Below are positions 41,632 to 50,090 of a stretch of DNA of 64,000 nt, piece by piece. Both the position numbers and the translations under genes were made by a program. Numbering within the stretch: position 1 is the first letter of the stretch; each line of letters begins with the position of its first letter. This stretch comes from Novosphingobium olei. Its GTDB lineage: Bacteria > Pseudomonadota > Alphaproteobacteria > Sphingomonadales > Sphingomonadaceae. Under the pieces are notes generated by a model. The model worked only from the letters and a program-made list of their open reading frames with translations, did no database searches and had not been told where the DNA came from. The stretch is taken from the NCBI RefSeq assembly GCF_012927405.1, contig NZ_JABBGM010000014.1, positions 1-64,000 on the forward strand, in the 5' to 3' direction.

Positions 41632-42417
41632 TCACGGCGCGGTCATGCGCGGGAGCGGTACTGACGCAGGATAGACGGCGAGGAAAACCGACCTGCCCCC
41701 CGCCCTGCCCGAACTTTTGGGCATAGGCATCGCCAAAGGTCGGCCCCGCAGCAGAGTGGCCAGCACATCATCGACATAGCCGCGCGTTTCCGCAAAAGGC
41801 GGTACGCCCTTGTGGCGCCGGACATTGCCGGGACCTGCATTGTACGCCGCCAGGGCAAGATCGTAGCGGCCAAACGCATCGAGCTGTTGGCGCAGGTAGC
41901 GCGCGCCGCCCTTGAGGTTTGCATAGGTGGACCAGGGATTGCCCGTGCCGAGAGCAGATGCCGTGGCGGGCAATAACTGAGTCAGCCCGATCGCGCCCTT
42001 GGGGCTGATCGCCGCCGGGTTGTAGCGGCTTTCGCGCGCGATCAGCGCGTCGAGAAGCGCTGGCGGCACGCCTTCTGCGCAGGCCGCCAGCGCGATGACG
42101 GGATAGAGCACTGTCCGGCGTATTTGGGCTAGGGTCGACAGGCCCGGTTGCGGGGACATTAGTGTTGTTTGGCACAGATTGTGAGGGGCGATCGGTGGCG
42201 CGCCAGCCAGGCCTATTGGTTCGTTTCCGGAAGCCCGGATGCTCGGCGTTATTACGACTTGAGTGGGTTCGCGAACGTTCGGCGATCGACCCCCACGTAT
42301 CACGAAATCGGGGTTCACCGCGATCGGGAAGGTCTCGAGGCTGACTTCGCGGGCATTGGCGTGGAATGCCAGCAGTCCAAGCGCCAAACCTGCGCCAACC
42401 GGGAATATTCTGAGCAT
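41632..42417 (-). CDS. Lytic transglycosylase (SLT family)
   Basis: The 261-residue protein has a signal peptide (FPVGAGLALGLLAFHANARE) and an SLT domain: LLDALIARESRYNPAAISPK with catalytic Glu129, GAIGLTQLLPATA, and YDLALAAYNAGPGNVRRHKG. It cuts peptidoglycan in the periplasm to make room for the transfer channel; such enzymes (F gene 169/VirB1-like) accompany conjugation loci. The gene is near traA and the promoter region lies in 42418-42750. Confidence 0.87.
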   Translation of the reverse strand: MLRIFPVGAGLALGLLAFHANAREVSLETFPIAVNPDFVIRGGRSPNVREPTQVVITPSIRASGNEPIGLAGAPPIAPHNLCQTTLMSPQPGLSTLAQIRRTVLYPVIALAACAEGVPPALLDALIARESRYNPAAISPKGAIGLTQLLPATASALGTGNPWSTYANLKGGARYLRQQLDAFGRYDLALAAYNAGPGNVRRHKGVPPFAETRGYVDDVLATLLRGRPLAMPMPKSSGRAGGRSVFLAVYPASVPLPRMTAP

Positions 42418-42754
42418 GGCTTCGCACCCTTCGCAGCCAGGGTACGGGATCGGTTCATCGCACTGCCAAGCGTCGCACGTTCGTTGTTTGGCGACAAGCC
42501 CACGCCCGCTCGACCACTATAACGGCGCCCATTCTCGGGCAGTGCTCGATCGGCGCATGATACGCCACGTGTTTGGCCGATCTTCGGATCGCTTTCCAAA
42601 CGGGCATTCGCCGCTAATTTTCGGGTTTTCCGAGAGCACCAGCCTCACGCTGACAGCAATTTATGGCCGATCTTGTGGCCGATCTAAAAAATCTGCCCGG
42701 CAAGACACGTTTGGATGCTGCCGACTGAGAGCAGGATGAGGCGTCTAGGGAAAT
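42418..42754. other. Non-coding region with repeated TGGCCGATCT
   Basis: No gene is visible. The decamer TGGCCGATCT occurs three times in the same direction: 42574-42583, 42664-42673 and 42676-42685, the last two separated by two bases. Such repeats upstream of a transfer gene may be operator sites or part of an origin of transfer. The region also holds the promoter of the transglycosylase gene. Confidence 0.45.
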
Positions 42755-43057
42755 CTAGCCATGTCTAGCCCGAACCGCCAAGCGGCCCCCTTGCCTGCCT
42801 GGTGTCTCGCTCCAGTTGCGAAAACAGCCGGTCGTCAGGTCCAGATACCTTGCGGGTGCGGCCTAGCTCCAATCCGCCCTATCCCGGACGCTGTGGAATT
42901 CCTCCGCATCGAAAGGCACTGCGGTCGGCGGATTCTCCGGTCCGAGGTGACGCAACGTGATCTTCTCGAAAGTGCCGTCGCTGATCAGATCGGCACCGTT
43001 CAGATCCTCGGCCGTCTCGAGCAGCACCGCAGTCAGAACGCTCTGCGTTTTTGTCAT
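42755..43057 (-). pseudogene. HTH antitoxin (HigA/XRE-like) with internal stop
   Basis: From ATG 43057 the frame reads MTKTQSVLTAVLLETAEDLN, GTFEKITLRHLGP, VPFDAEEFHSVRDRADWS, then TAG at 42863-42865. In the same frame it continues AAPARYLDLTTGCFRNW. Homologues have SQAVFARYLNLTTGYVSQLE here, so a Gln codon became TAG inside the helix-turn-helix. No intact toxin gene could be identified next to it. The gene is inactive as an XRE-type regulator. Confidence 0.6.
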
Positions 43058-43426
43058 GATCAATCTCCTGCAACACACATGAAATCACCGCTTCGTCGAG
43101 CTCACTGTCTCTGATGGCCAGCAATACACCGGCATTTCCTTCATGAACGCAGTCTGCCAACCGCGCGCTGAACCTCATTTCGCAGCTAGTGCACGTATTC
43201 GGTTCGTCACACTCGCAGAAGTTGCACGAGTGTTGATTGGCGACAAGGCCACGCTGGTCCACGTTCCATCACGATGTGCATCCCCAGTGAGTGTTCCGTC
43301 GGCGCATTACTTATGCCACTCATTTGAGGTGGCGCGTTGGATGCCGCAGGTTGAAACGAGAGTTACTCCCGAAGCGACGCTAGCGCCTTTCCAAGCCTCT
43401 TACGAACGCAGAGCTGTGTACGTTGC
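43058..43426. other. Region upstream of the HTH remnant
   Basis: A plus-strand frame 43143-43430 (95 codons) and minus-strand frames overlap here, but none looks like a known toxin or has a ribosome site. A lost toxin partner of the HTH pseudogene may have been here. Nothing else is supported. Confidence 0.3.
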
Positions 43427-43448
43427 ATAACCTATCATGATGGGTTAT
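43427..43448. promoter_or_regulatory. 22-bp near-perfect palindrome before the DUF4160 gene
   Basis: ATAACC TATCATGATG GGTTAT is an inverted repeat matching at 10 of 11 pairs. It lies eight bases before the DUF4160 start at 43457 and probably overlaps the promoter. It is a candidate autoregulatory operator for the DUF4160/DUF2442 pair. Confidence 0.55.
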
Positions 43449-43456
43449 ATTGCCTG

Positions 43457-43696
43457 ATGGTCACTGTCCACCGCGCGCATGGCTTGCGCTTTATCATCTT
43501 CGTCGATGACCATGCGCCGGCCCATGTCCACGTTTTCGGCGACGGACACGCCAAGATCAACCTGTTGGGAGCCGACGGCAGGCCGGAGATCGTGACCATT
43601 GAAGGCATGAAGCGCGGCGATGTCCGCCGCGCCATGCAGGTTGTAATGGAAGAGCAGAAGGGTCTGCTCGCGCGTTGGAGTGAGATCCATGGTTGA
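43457..43696 (+). CDS. DUF4160 domain protein (putative toxin-antitoxin member)
   Basis: The 79-residue product reads GLRFIIFVDDHAPAHVHVFG and DGHAKINLLGADGRPEIVTI, the DUF4160 signature with the paired histidines HVHV. It ends GLLARWSEIHG. DUF4160 genes are usually followed by DUF2442 genes, as here with an eight-base overlap, and the pair behaves as a predicted toxin-antitoxin module. The biochemical activity has not been established to my knowledge. Confidence 0.82.
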   Translation: MVTVHRAHGLRFIIFVDDHAPAHVHVFGDGHAKINLLGADGRPEIVTIEGMKRGDVRRAMQVVMEEQKGLLARWSEIHG

Positions 43697-44105
43697 ACCT
43701 CGCACGGCTGACCTGAGCGAAGCACAACTAGCCGCTGCCGAAGAGCGCGGGCGCATCGCTGCGCAGATTGAACCCAGGGCTGCCAGCGCGCGCTACGATC
43801 GCCGCCGAGGTCGGATGGTTGTCTCCCTGACCAATGGCTGCTCCTTCACCTTCCCACCGCATCTCGCCCAAGGACTGGAGGAGGCAAGCGACGACGAACT
43901 CGCCGCCTTCGAAGTGCTGGGCAATGGCTATGGCCTCCACTGGGAGGGGCTCGATGTAGACCTTTCGATCCCGGGTCTTCTCGCGGGTCTTTTCGGCACG
44001 AGTACCTACATGGCGCGCCGCGCTGGACAAGCGCGTTCGGTTGCCAAGGCCGCAGCAGCGCGCGCTAATGGCGCCAAAGGCGGGCGGCCACGCAAGTCCG
44101 GCTAA
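43689..44105 (+). CDS. DUF2442 domain protein (putative partner of DUF4160)
   Basis: The 138-residue product has the DUF2442 core ARYDRRRGRMVVSLTNGCSF and FPPHLAQGLEEASDDELAAF, and GYGLHWEGLDVDLSIPGLLA. The C-terminus GGRPRKSG with its AAAARANGAKGGRP stretch is basic and may bind DNA. The start ATG 43689 overlaps the DUF4160 stop, giving translational coupling. Confidence 0.82.
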   Translation: MVEPRTADLSEAQLAAAEERGRIAAQIEPRAASARYDRRRGRMVVSLTNGCSFTFPPHLAQGLEEASDDELAAFEVLGNGYGLHWEGLDVDLSIPGLLAGLFGTSTYMARRAGQARSVAKAAAARANGAKGGRPRKSG

Positions 44106-44245
44106 GCATGCTAGAGTAAGGCTGGCGAGCGCGCCATAAACCTCGCCGTTCACGACCAACTCGCCGAGGCTGCGGTCCCGCACCGACTACTCGACGCGTT
44201 GGATGAACAGCACCAAATCATCCACGGTATCGCCCAGGTCAGCTA

Positions 44246-44542
44246 TCAGAAGACGCGCACCATCTCGCCCTCGACGCGCGCCCGAACGGGGGGACGCAAC
44301 CCGATCCTCGACACCAGGTCGACCCTTGCGCCGAGTTCGTCGGACAGTTCCAGCATGGCACCCGCCTGGTCGAAGAGACTGAACGGTCGGCTCTGATCGT
44401 ATTCGAACAGCAAATCGAGATCAGACGCATCCCCGGCTTCATCGCGCGCGGTCGAGCCGAACAGGTACAACGCGATGATACCGCGCTCGCGCAAGCGGTG
44501 CTCAAAAGGTCTGAGCCTCGCAAGAGCGATATTCTTTTTCAT
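44246..44542 (-). CDS. MntA-like minimal nucleotidyltransferase
   Basis: The 98-residue protein carries LYLFGSTARDEAGDASDLDL, a GSX10DXD motif with Gly29, Ser30, Asp41 and Asp43, and the third acidic strand ARVDLVSRIGL. It is the antitoxin type of the HepT/MntA family. ATG 44542 follows AAGGGT on the minus strand. Downstream, where a HepT gene should be, a different frame reads RLLIADLGDTVDDLVLFIQR and soon stops (44183), so the toxin partner seems truncated. Confidence 0.78.
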   Translation of the reverse strand: MKKNIALARLRPFEHRLRERGIIALYLFGSTARDEAGDASDLDLLFEYDQSRPFSLFDQAGAMLELSDELGARVDLVSRIGLRPPVRARVEGEMVRVF

Positions 44543-44940
44543 GTGACCCTTATGCAAAACGCCGCCGGGTGGCGCAATTCCTTCGTCGTGCCCCGTTCGC
44601 ACCGACTACCCTTCTTACGCGAACCGCTTCGCCAGGCGCGCGATCGCGGCATTTTCTGGCCCGACCAGCGGGAACAGCGCGCCCAAGTCGAGTGTGGCGG
44701 GTAGAAATCGTTCTTCGTAATCGGCAACAGGCAATGGCATCTCCGTCTGGCGATATTCGACATGTGAGCGCGGCTCAACTGCCGTTTTTGATGATCGTCT
44801 ATCGACAGCGACACCATTTGATGATCGCGAAACGGGCTTCTGCCTACATCAAAGAACGTTGATGTTTACAAACGATCATCAAAGCTTTTTGGCATAGTGG
44901 TAGCAACATGGCTTTCCCGGCGTGTCCGGAATCAAATTGC
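44543..44940. other. Region without a firm gene
   Basis: On the minus strand, 44637-44768 contains an open piece reading MPLPVADYEERFLPATLDLG and ALFPLVGPENAAIARLAKRF, a protein-like end of an unknown gene whose upstream part is missing. Nothing else is recognisable. Confidence 0.3.
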
Positions 44941-45096
44941 ATGATCGCTAAGACCATGCCGTCGAGCTGGCTGCAGGCGTTGCGAAATGACAAGCGACGC
45001 ATCTTTAGGGCCGGGCGCAAAGCGCAGGACGAAGCGGACTGGATGCTGAGCCACATCGGCGCAGAACACGCAGCAGCACTGGAGGTGGCCGGCTGA
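44941..45096 (+). CDS. Possible small hypothetical protein, 51 residues
   Basis: The frame from ATG 44941 reads MIAKTMPSSWLQALRNDKRR and IFRAGRKAQDEADWMLSHIG. It is polar and helical. A hairpin GTCCCGG/CCGGGAC (45109-45115/45128-45134) follows its stop, which could be a weak terminator. No clear ribosome site or family is seen. Confidence 0.3.
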   Translation: MIAKTMPSSWLQALRNDKRRIFRAGRKAQDEADWMLSHIGAEHAAALEVAG

Positions 45097-45343
45097 CCGT
45101 TAGGAATGGTCCCGGCCCGACCAAGGCCCGGGACTGCCCACATGTAGCGTGCAAGGCTTGGGGCGGGATTTTGCGCGTCAACTCTCCCGCAAGCGGGTGG
45201 GCGGCGTTATATGGGCTTCTGAGGCTGGCAGCCATTTCAACTTGTTCTTGAAATGTTAGCTTTCGCGGCGTATATCGTTCGCAACATGGCCGTCCCCGCT
45301 GTTGCCTCTGGCATCAAGGGGCGGCCTTCTTCATATCTGGGCC

Positions 45344-46303
45344 ATGTTGCCGCCCTACACCAAAGCTCACCGCAGTTTTGCCGACCAGCTTGCGCTTCTC
45401 ATGCAACGCGGCCTGGCAGTCACTGATGCGCCCAAGGCTATCGAGCATTTGCAGCGTATAGGGTACGGTCGTCTCACTCTGTACTGGCAGCCGCTCCAGC
45501 GGCGCGTGCTTGATCCGAACAATCCTCCGAAGACCTTGCGCATCGAGCAGTTTGAAGCCGGCGCAGAGTTTCGTCATGCGGTCGATCTCTATCTGTTCGA
45601 CAAGCAGTTGCGGCTCCTTTTCCTCGACGCCCTGGAAAGGATCGAGGTCGCGCTGCGCGTGGATCTCGCGCACGCGCTGGGCAAGCGCAACGCATGGGCG
45701 CACCGTGATCCGGCCCACCTCGACGCGCAGCGCGCAAACCAGCCCATGCAGGGCAGCACGCGCCACTCGAGCTGGCTAACCAAGGCCGACCAGTCCATCA
45801 CCCGGTCCAAAGAGGATTGGGTGCGGGAGTTTCTGGCGACCTACAGCTCCCCGATACCAATCTGGATGGCGGTAGAGGCATGGGACTTCGGAACGCTCTC
45901 CTGGCTGCTTGAGATGGCGCACCCCAATGACCGTGCTGCGATCGCCAAGCGATACGGCTTGCTGCCCGACACGCTGGTAAGCTGGATCAGAGCGCTTGCC
46001 TTCGTCCGCAACATCTGCGCGCACCATGCCCGCCTCTGGAACGCTGGCATCGTCAATCAGCCCAAGGTTCCTAAACAATGGGAAGCGGCGCAGGTCGTCC
46101 ATATTGGCGCGAACTTCGCCCAGCGAAGTCGTGTCTATGGCACCGCGGCGGCCGCAAGCCATCTCATCAAGCGGATCAACCCGGGCACCTCATGGTGCAG
46201 GCGAATGAAAGAGCACTGGCTTGCCTTCCCGGCCATGCCGTTCGCCAGCGCGGCGCAGGGCGGTTTCCTGCCAAGCTGGGAAGAGGAATCTATCTGGGAC
46301 TGA
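45344..46303 (+). CDS. Abi family protein (AbiD/AbiF-type, HEPN)
   Basis: The 319-residue product has the Abi_2 layout: FADQLALLMQRGLAVTDAPK near the start, RIGYGRLTLYWQPL, FRHAVDLYLFDKQLRLLFLD, ALERIEVALRVDLAHALGKR, and LAFVRNICAHHARLWN near residues 217-232. RNICAHH gives the RX4-6H motif of HEPN ribonucleases. Abi proteins cause abortive infection in response to phage. ATG 45344 was taken because homology starts there; an in-frame ATG 42 bases upstream lies in a poor context. Confidence 0.85.
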   Translation: MLPPYTKAHRSFADQLALLMQRGLAVTDAPKAIEHLQRIGYGRLTLYWQPLQRRVLDPNNPPKTLRIEQFEAGAEFRHAVDLYLFDKQLRLLFLDALERIEVALRVDLAHALGKRNAWAHRDPAHLDAQRANQPMQGSTRHSSWLTKADQSITRSKEDWVREFLATYSSPIPIWMAVEAWDFGTLSWLLEMAHPNDRAAIAKRYGLLPDTLVSWIRALAFVRNICAHHARLWNAGIVNQPKVPKQWEAAQVVHIGANFAQRSRVYGTAAAASHLIKRINPGTSWCRRMKEHWLAFPAMPFASAAQGGFLPSWEEESIWD

Positions 46304-46452
46304 AAATCTCGGGCAGCCGATCGCACGCGATCAGCCGCCGACCAGCGAACGTGCCATTTCTTTGAGCAGCAGGACAAGACCGCCCATCAGGCCGAATGCC
46401 TTGGCCGAGGTGAAGGCGCAATTGCTTCATCTCTCGCCCATGCCAACGGACC

Positions 46453-47583
46453 CTAACTCTCCTCCGCAAACCGTTTCGCCAATCGTGCGCTGGCGCCGCT
46501 TTTGGCGGCGAGCTTCGCGCCATAGCGCAGCACGGTGCGCGCATCACGCCAGCGATAGGCCTGCATGATCGCGGGCAGCCCCTCGCCCGCCGCGAAGTTG
46601 TCCTGCGCCACGCCGACGCGGATGGAATGCGAGGACACCGCCTTCAACCACCGCTCCAGTTCGGCTTCGCCCATCGCCCCAAGCAGGCCCTTCTCCCACG
46701 CCCGTCGGATCAGCCGCTGGATAATCGGGGTGATGCTGTTGGGATGCAGCCGATCGCCCCCAATGCGGTCGATCGACCCGTCAAAATGCGTGATGACCCG
46801 CCGCAGCAACGGCCCACGGGTAATGTCGGCCGCTTTGCGCCAGCGCGCGATGGCCGTCATCGTCGCCGGGCTGAGATAGGCCTCGGCGCCCGCCTGCTTG
46901 CGGTCGGTTTTGCTCGACGGGATGTGCAGCACGCCCGCCCCTTCCGCGTCGGGTCCCTCGACATGCGCGACCTCGATCGCCACCAACTCGGAGCGCCGCG
47001 CCGCGGTATCATAGGCAATCCGCAACAGCGCCGCATCGCGCAAGCCCAGCGCATCCGGCCGGCATACCTTGAGCAGGTGCGCGAGGCACACCCCCGAGGC
47101 GGGGCTGTCGAGATCGGCGATGTCGCCCTTGAAGCGGATCGCGCGCGCCTGCCGCTGGCGCACGCCCAGGTGGTTGCGCGCCGCCTTGCGCTCGAACTTC
47201 ACCAGCGGGTCGGCGGTCGGATCGGTCCGCCCCGCCATGCGGTAGGCCCAGCCCACATGGACAACGTAGCGCTCGATCGTCGCCATCGCGCGGATTTTCT
47301 GGTCCGATGCGTCAATCCCGGCGAGCGCGCGGATCCACGCGGCCACGACGGCGGGGGTGGCCGAACCGGGCTGGACACGGCGCGCCTGGCACCACTGCCC
47401 CCACAGGCCGAGGTCGGAGCGGAAGGCGCGGCGCGTATTGGCCGACCACCCGCGCATCGCCGCGTCGAGCAAGGCCTCGTCGATGCGAACACCCGCACCG
47501 ACCATGCGGCGCACGTCCGCGACCAGGTCCTCGGGCGCGGTACTCAGGCGGACAATCGCGATCGAGGCGGGCTTTTTCGGCAT
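46453..47583 (-). CDS. Tyrosine recombinase / integrase
   Basis: The 376-residue protein has an N-terminal core-binding domain (WSANTRRAFRSDLGLWGQWC) and a catalytic domain with Arg196 (TAARRSEL), Lys215 (SSKTDRKQAG), His319 and Arg322 (HSIRVG), Trp345 (YRWRDARTVLRYG) and nucleophile Tyr354. All residues of the family are present. In plasmids like this it could resolve dimers or integrate a cassette. It is divergent from the DUF1612-type gene with 117 bases between them. Confidence 0.9.
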   Translation of the reverse strand: MPKKPASIAIVRLSTAPEDLVADVRRMVGAGVRIDEALLDAAMRGWSANTRRAFRSDLGLWGQWCQARRVQPGSATPAVVAAWIRALAGIDASDQKIRAMATIERYVVHVGWAYRMAGRTDPTADPLVKFERKAARNHLGVRQRQARAIRFKGDIADLDSPASGVCLAHLLKVCRPDALGLRDAALLRIAYDTAARRSELVAIEVAHVEGPDAEGAGVLHIPSSKTDRKQAGAEAYLSPATMTAIARWRKAADITRGPLLRRVITHFDGSIDRIGGDRLHPNSITPIIQRLIRRAWEKGLLGAMGEAELERWLKAVSSHSIRVGVAQDNFAAGEGLPAIMQAYRWRDARTVLRYGAKLAAKSGASARLAKRFAEES

Positions 47584-47700
47584 CGGGGCAAGGATAACTC
47601 ACCCCCTCTTTGATGTATAGAGACACGATAAGCAGCCATTATCACCACTATGGCATTAAGTACGTGGACGGTAATGGTTTCTCTGGTCTACAATTGTCTC

Positions 47701-48753
47701 ATGAGCCCCCCTCCCCTGCCCCTCTGCGCGCTCGCATGGAGCCCCGATCTGGCGGGGGCGCTGGCCGAGGCGTCCGCCGCCGTTGCGCGGCTCGATGCGC
47801 GGATTTGCGCGAGTTCCTGGGCCCCGGCGTGGCGCCTGCGGGCCAGCTGGGCGGGCTACGCCGCCGCGCTGCGGCTGCAGGCCTTCGCGGTCGACGAAAT
47901 CGATAGTATTGCTCACGCATGCGGTCTCCAGCTGGCCGGACGGCCCCGCCTTGAAACGGCAGCCGATCCTTTTGCCGCCTTAGCCCCGTGGGAGGCACGC
48001 CTCGCCGAACCCCACGGTCGCCACTGGCGCGAGGACCTGCCCTTCACCTTCGATCCGCCCCAAGGTTGGGCCGAGGCCCCTGCCCTCGTCCGCGCGCTGG
48101 CGCTGCTCGACACCTGGGTCCGCAGCGACAAGACCATCGCGCCCTGGCTCGCCTTCCCGATTGTGCTCGCGCGCATGGGGCTCACCGCCCGCCCCCTGCC
48201 CTGCCTCGTGCTCGGCGATCCCGGGCAGCGGTTTGCGATTGGCCCGCGCCCCGCGCTGCTCAAACGCCTGTTGAAACAACTGCGCCGCGTCGCCGAGGAT
48301 GGCCTCGTTCGGCTTGACCGGCTCGAGGATCACGCCCGGCGCACCGCCGCCGCGATCGCGCGCGAACGGCGGCCCGGCCTGCTTGCCGATCTCGGCCGGC
48401 TCACCCTGACCCAGCCTTGCCTTGCCGCGCGCACGCTCGCCCCTTTACTTGGGCTCACCATTTCGGGCGTGGGCAAGCTGCTCGAGCGGGCCACCCGTCT
48501 CGGCGTGCTGGTCGAGACCTCGGGCCGCGCCACCTGGCGTAGCTACCTTGCGCGCGACGTCGCGCTGACGCTGGGGCTGATCGCTCCGTCGCTCGGCCGC
48601 CCGACGATCCTTGCGCCCCCCTCCCTTGCTCTTACACCCGTCCTTGCCGCTTTTGACGCCGAGATGGCGGCGCTCAATGCGCGCTTGGCGCGGCTTGGCG
48701 TGAGGTCGGAAGGTCCAAATTCGGAAGATATTGATTTACTGACGGAAAATTGA
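47701..48753 (+). CDS. DUF1612/HTH domain plasmid protein
   Basis: The 350-residue protein contains HWREDLPFTFDPPQGWAEAP, the LLDTWVRSDKTIAPWLAFPI block and a C-terminal helix-turn-helix LAPLLGLTISGVGKLLERAT followed by RLGVLVETSGRATWRSYLAR. I know this arrangement from plasmid-borne alphaproteobacterial proteins labelled DUF1612, whose role is unknown. It starts at ATG 47701 and lacks a clear ribosome site. It reads towards parB, which is on the opposite strand 244 bases away. Confidence 0.65.
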   Translation: MSPPPLPLCALAWSPDLAGALAEASAAVARLDARICASSWAPAWRLRASWAGYAAALRLQAFAVDEIDSIAHACGLQLAGRPRLETAADPFAALAPWEARLAEPHGRHWREDLPFTFDPPQGWAEAPALVRALALLDTWVRSDKTIAPWLAFPIVLARMGLTARPLPCLVLGDPGQRFAIGPRPALLKRLLKQLRRVAEDGLVRLDRLEDHARRTAAAIARERRPGLLADLGRLTLTQPCLAARTLAPLLGLTISGVGKLLERATRLGVLVETSGRATWRSYLARDVALTLGLIAPSLGRPTILAPPSLALTPVLAAFDAEMAALNARLARLGVRSEGPNSEDIDLLTEN

Positions 48754-48997
48754 CGTCGCCGGAAACGCCCCTCAGAGCGCCGAAAGACACCCTCGATAGG
48801 GGTGAGGTGCGGAGAGGCAGCCAGTGCGCTCAGGGGGCTTCTGAGGGCAAAATTCCATGCAGACCGATCTTTGGCCCGCGAAGAACCCCTTCAAAGGCCG
48901 ATCGCTCGGCTCCATCAAGCCATTGCGGCTCCCATCATCACATCAGGCCAACGAACGCCCAATCGGTTTACCGTGGCATCACGTGCTCATTGCGGCC

Positions 48998-50011
48998 TTA
49001 ACCCCAATGTTCATCAAGTACTGCCTTCAGCGCGTTCTCAACGTCCGCGCGCGAGGCTCCTCCCCTGTTCAACAGAGTGATCCGGACTCCCTTGCGGTCG
49101 GCACCCTCTATGCGAAGCACCGGCCTCCCTCCTTCATTGGCGACCGTCAGTGGCTTTCCTGACTTCTTGGGGGATCCTGACTTCTTGGGGGCATCTGCTG
49201 CGAGTGTGAGGGCTTTTATCACGTCAAGCACTGGAATTGCCGAGCCATTCAATTCCTGCTCGGCGTGCAGGCGCTTCGCTTCTTGGAACGCTCTCGCTTT
49301 TCGCTCTTCGGGCTTCAGCAATGCCTTCAGCGCAATGCCATTGCGGATGCCCAAATCCTGGGGCTCCCGAAATGCGATCATCAGTTCAGATGGGATCCGA
49401 GCCAAATCAAGGTATCTGGTTAGCCAGCTCTCGGATACCTTTAGCCGCTCAGCCATCGTCTTTTGACGACCTTCATAGTACAGATCGAGCGCACGCAGAT
49501 AATCCCTCGCTCGCTCCAAATCCGTCAGGTCGTCCCTGGCGCGGTTCTCTATGTCAGCGAGTCGGAAGGCCTCCTCGTCCCCGATTTCGCGGACATCGAC
49601 CAGAAACTTGAAGTCAGGGTAGTTATGCGCCCGCAACCAGCTAATCGTCCAATGCCGGCGCGCACCACATATAACTTCGAAATCGAACTGGGGGTCACCA
49701 GAGACCCGCCGGACAATTGCAGGAATTTCCTGGCGCCCCTGCGCCTTGATGCTGTCAATCAAATCGGCACAGCGTTCTTCGTTCAGTAGCGCGTAATCGC
49801 GATTATGGCCCGCCCACATCTTGCAACGGGCAGGATCGACCAACTCGTGCGTCCGGGTGACGATGGCTCCTGCAGCAAGGTCTGCCAGTCGGTTAGAACG
49901 CCCCGTCAAGACATTCGAAGCAATGCTGGAGCGGCGAAGCGGAACCGCTTCATTGGAAAGGTCAATGCCGGCGACCAAATCGGCCGCAAACTCGCTGTTC
50001 TTTCTGCTCAT
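48998..50011 (-). CDS. parB: ParB-like partition protein
   Basis: The 337-residue product has a ParB/RepB domain: RCADLIDSIKAQGRQEIPAI, VICGARRHWTISWLRAHNYP with the CTP-binding GARRH box, then LADIENRARDDLTDLERARD and the HTH AERLKVSESWLTRYLDLARI. ParB binds centromere sites and loads onto plasmid DNA for segregation. ATG 50011 follows GGGGAGG. It follows parA in the same direction, with two palindromic sites between them. Confidence 0.9.
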   Translation of the reverse strand: MSRKNSEFAADLVAGIDLSNEAVPLRRSSIASNVLTGRSNRLADLAAGAIVTRTHELVDPARCKMWAGHNRDYALLNEERCADLIDSIKAQGRQEIPAIVRRVSGDPQFDFEVICGARRHWTISWLRAHNYPDFKFLVDVREIGDEEAFRLADIENRARDDLTDLERARDYLRALDLYYEGRQKTMAERLKVSESWLTRYLDLARIPSELMIAFREPQDLGIRNGIALKALLKPEERKARAFQEAKRLHAEQELNGSAIPVLDVIKALTLAADAPKKSGSPKKSGKPLTVANEGGRPVLRIEGADRKGVRITLLNRGGASRADVENALKAVLDEHWG

Positions 50012-50030
50012 GCGAGCCTCCCCATTGCAG

Positions 50031-50048
50031 AATTGCACGCGTGCAATT
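50031..50048. repeat. Palindrome copy 1 (parA-parB gap), probable parS
   Basis: AATTGCACGCGTGCAATT is a perfect 18-bp palindrome about 20 bases upstream of parB. The identical sequence recurs at 51435-51452 and a variant at 50065-50082. Location in the partition operon indicates a centromere or operator for ParB or ParA. Confidence 0.7.
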
Positions 50049-50064
50049 TCGTGATGTGTCCGCG

Positions 50065-50082
50065 AACTTCACGCGTGCAGTT
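50065..50082. repeat. Palindrome copy 2 (variant), probable parS
   Basis: AACTTCACGCGTGCAGTT keeps the core CACGCGTG and differs from copy 1 at three outer positions. It is 34 bases from copy 1, about three helical turns, just upstream of the parA stop. Confidence 0.6.
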
Positions 50083-50090
50083 CTGCCTTT

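Noticed and set aside
46627..47613. 328-codon plus-strand frame opposite the recombinase
   Set aside because: The minus strand carries all six catalytic residues of a tyrosine recombinase; the plus frame is Arg/His-rich shadow.
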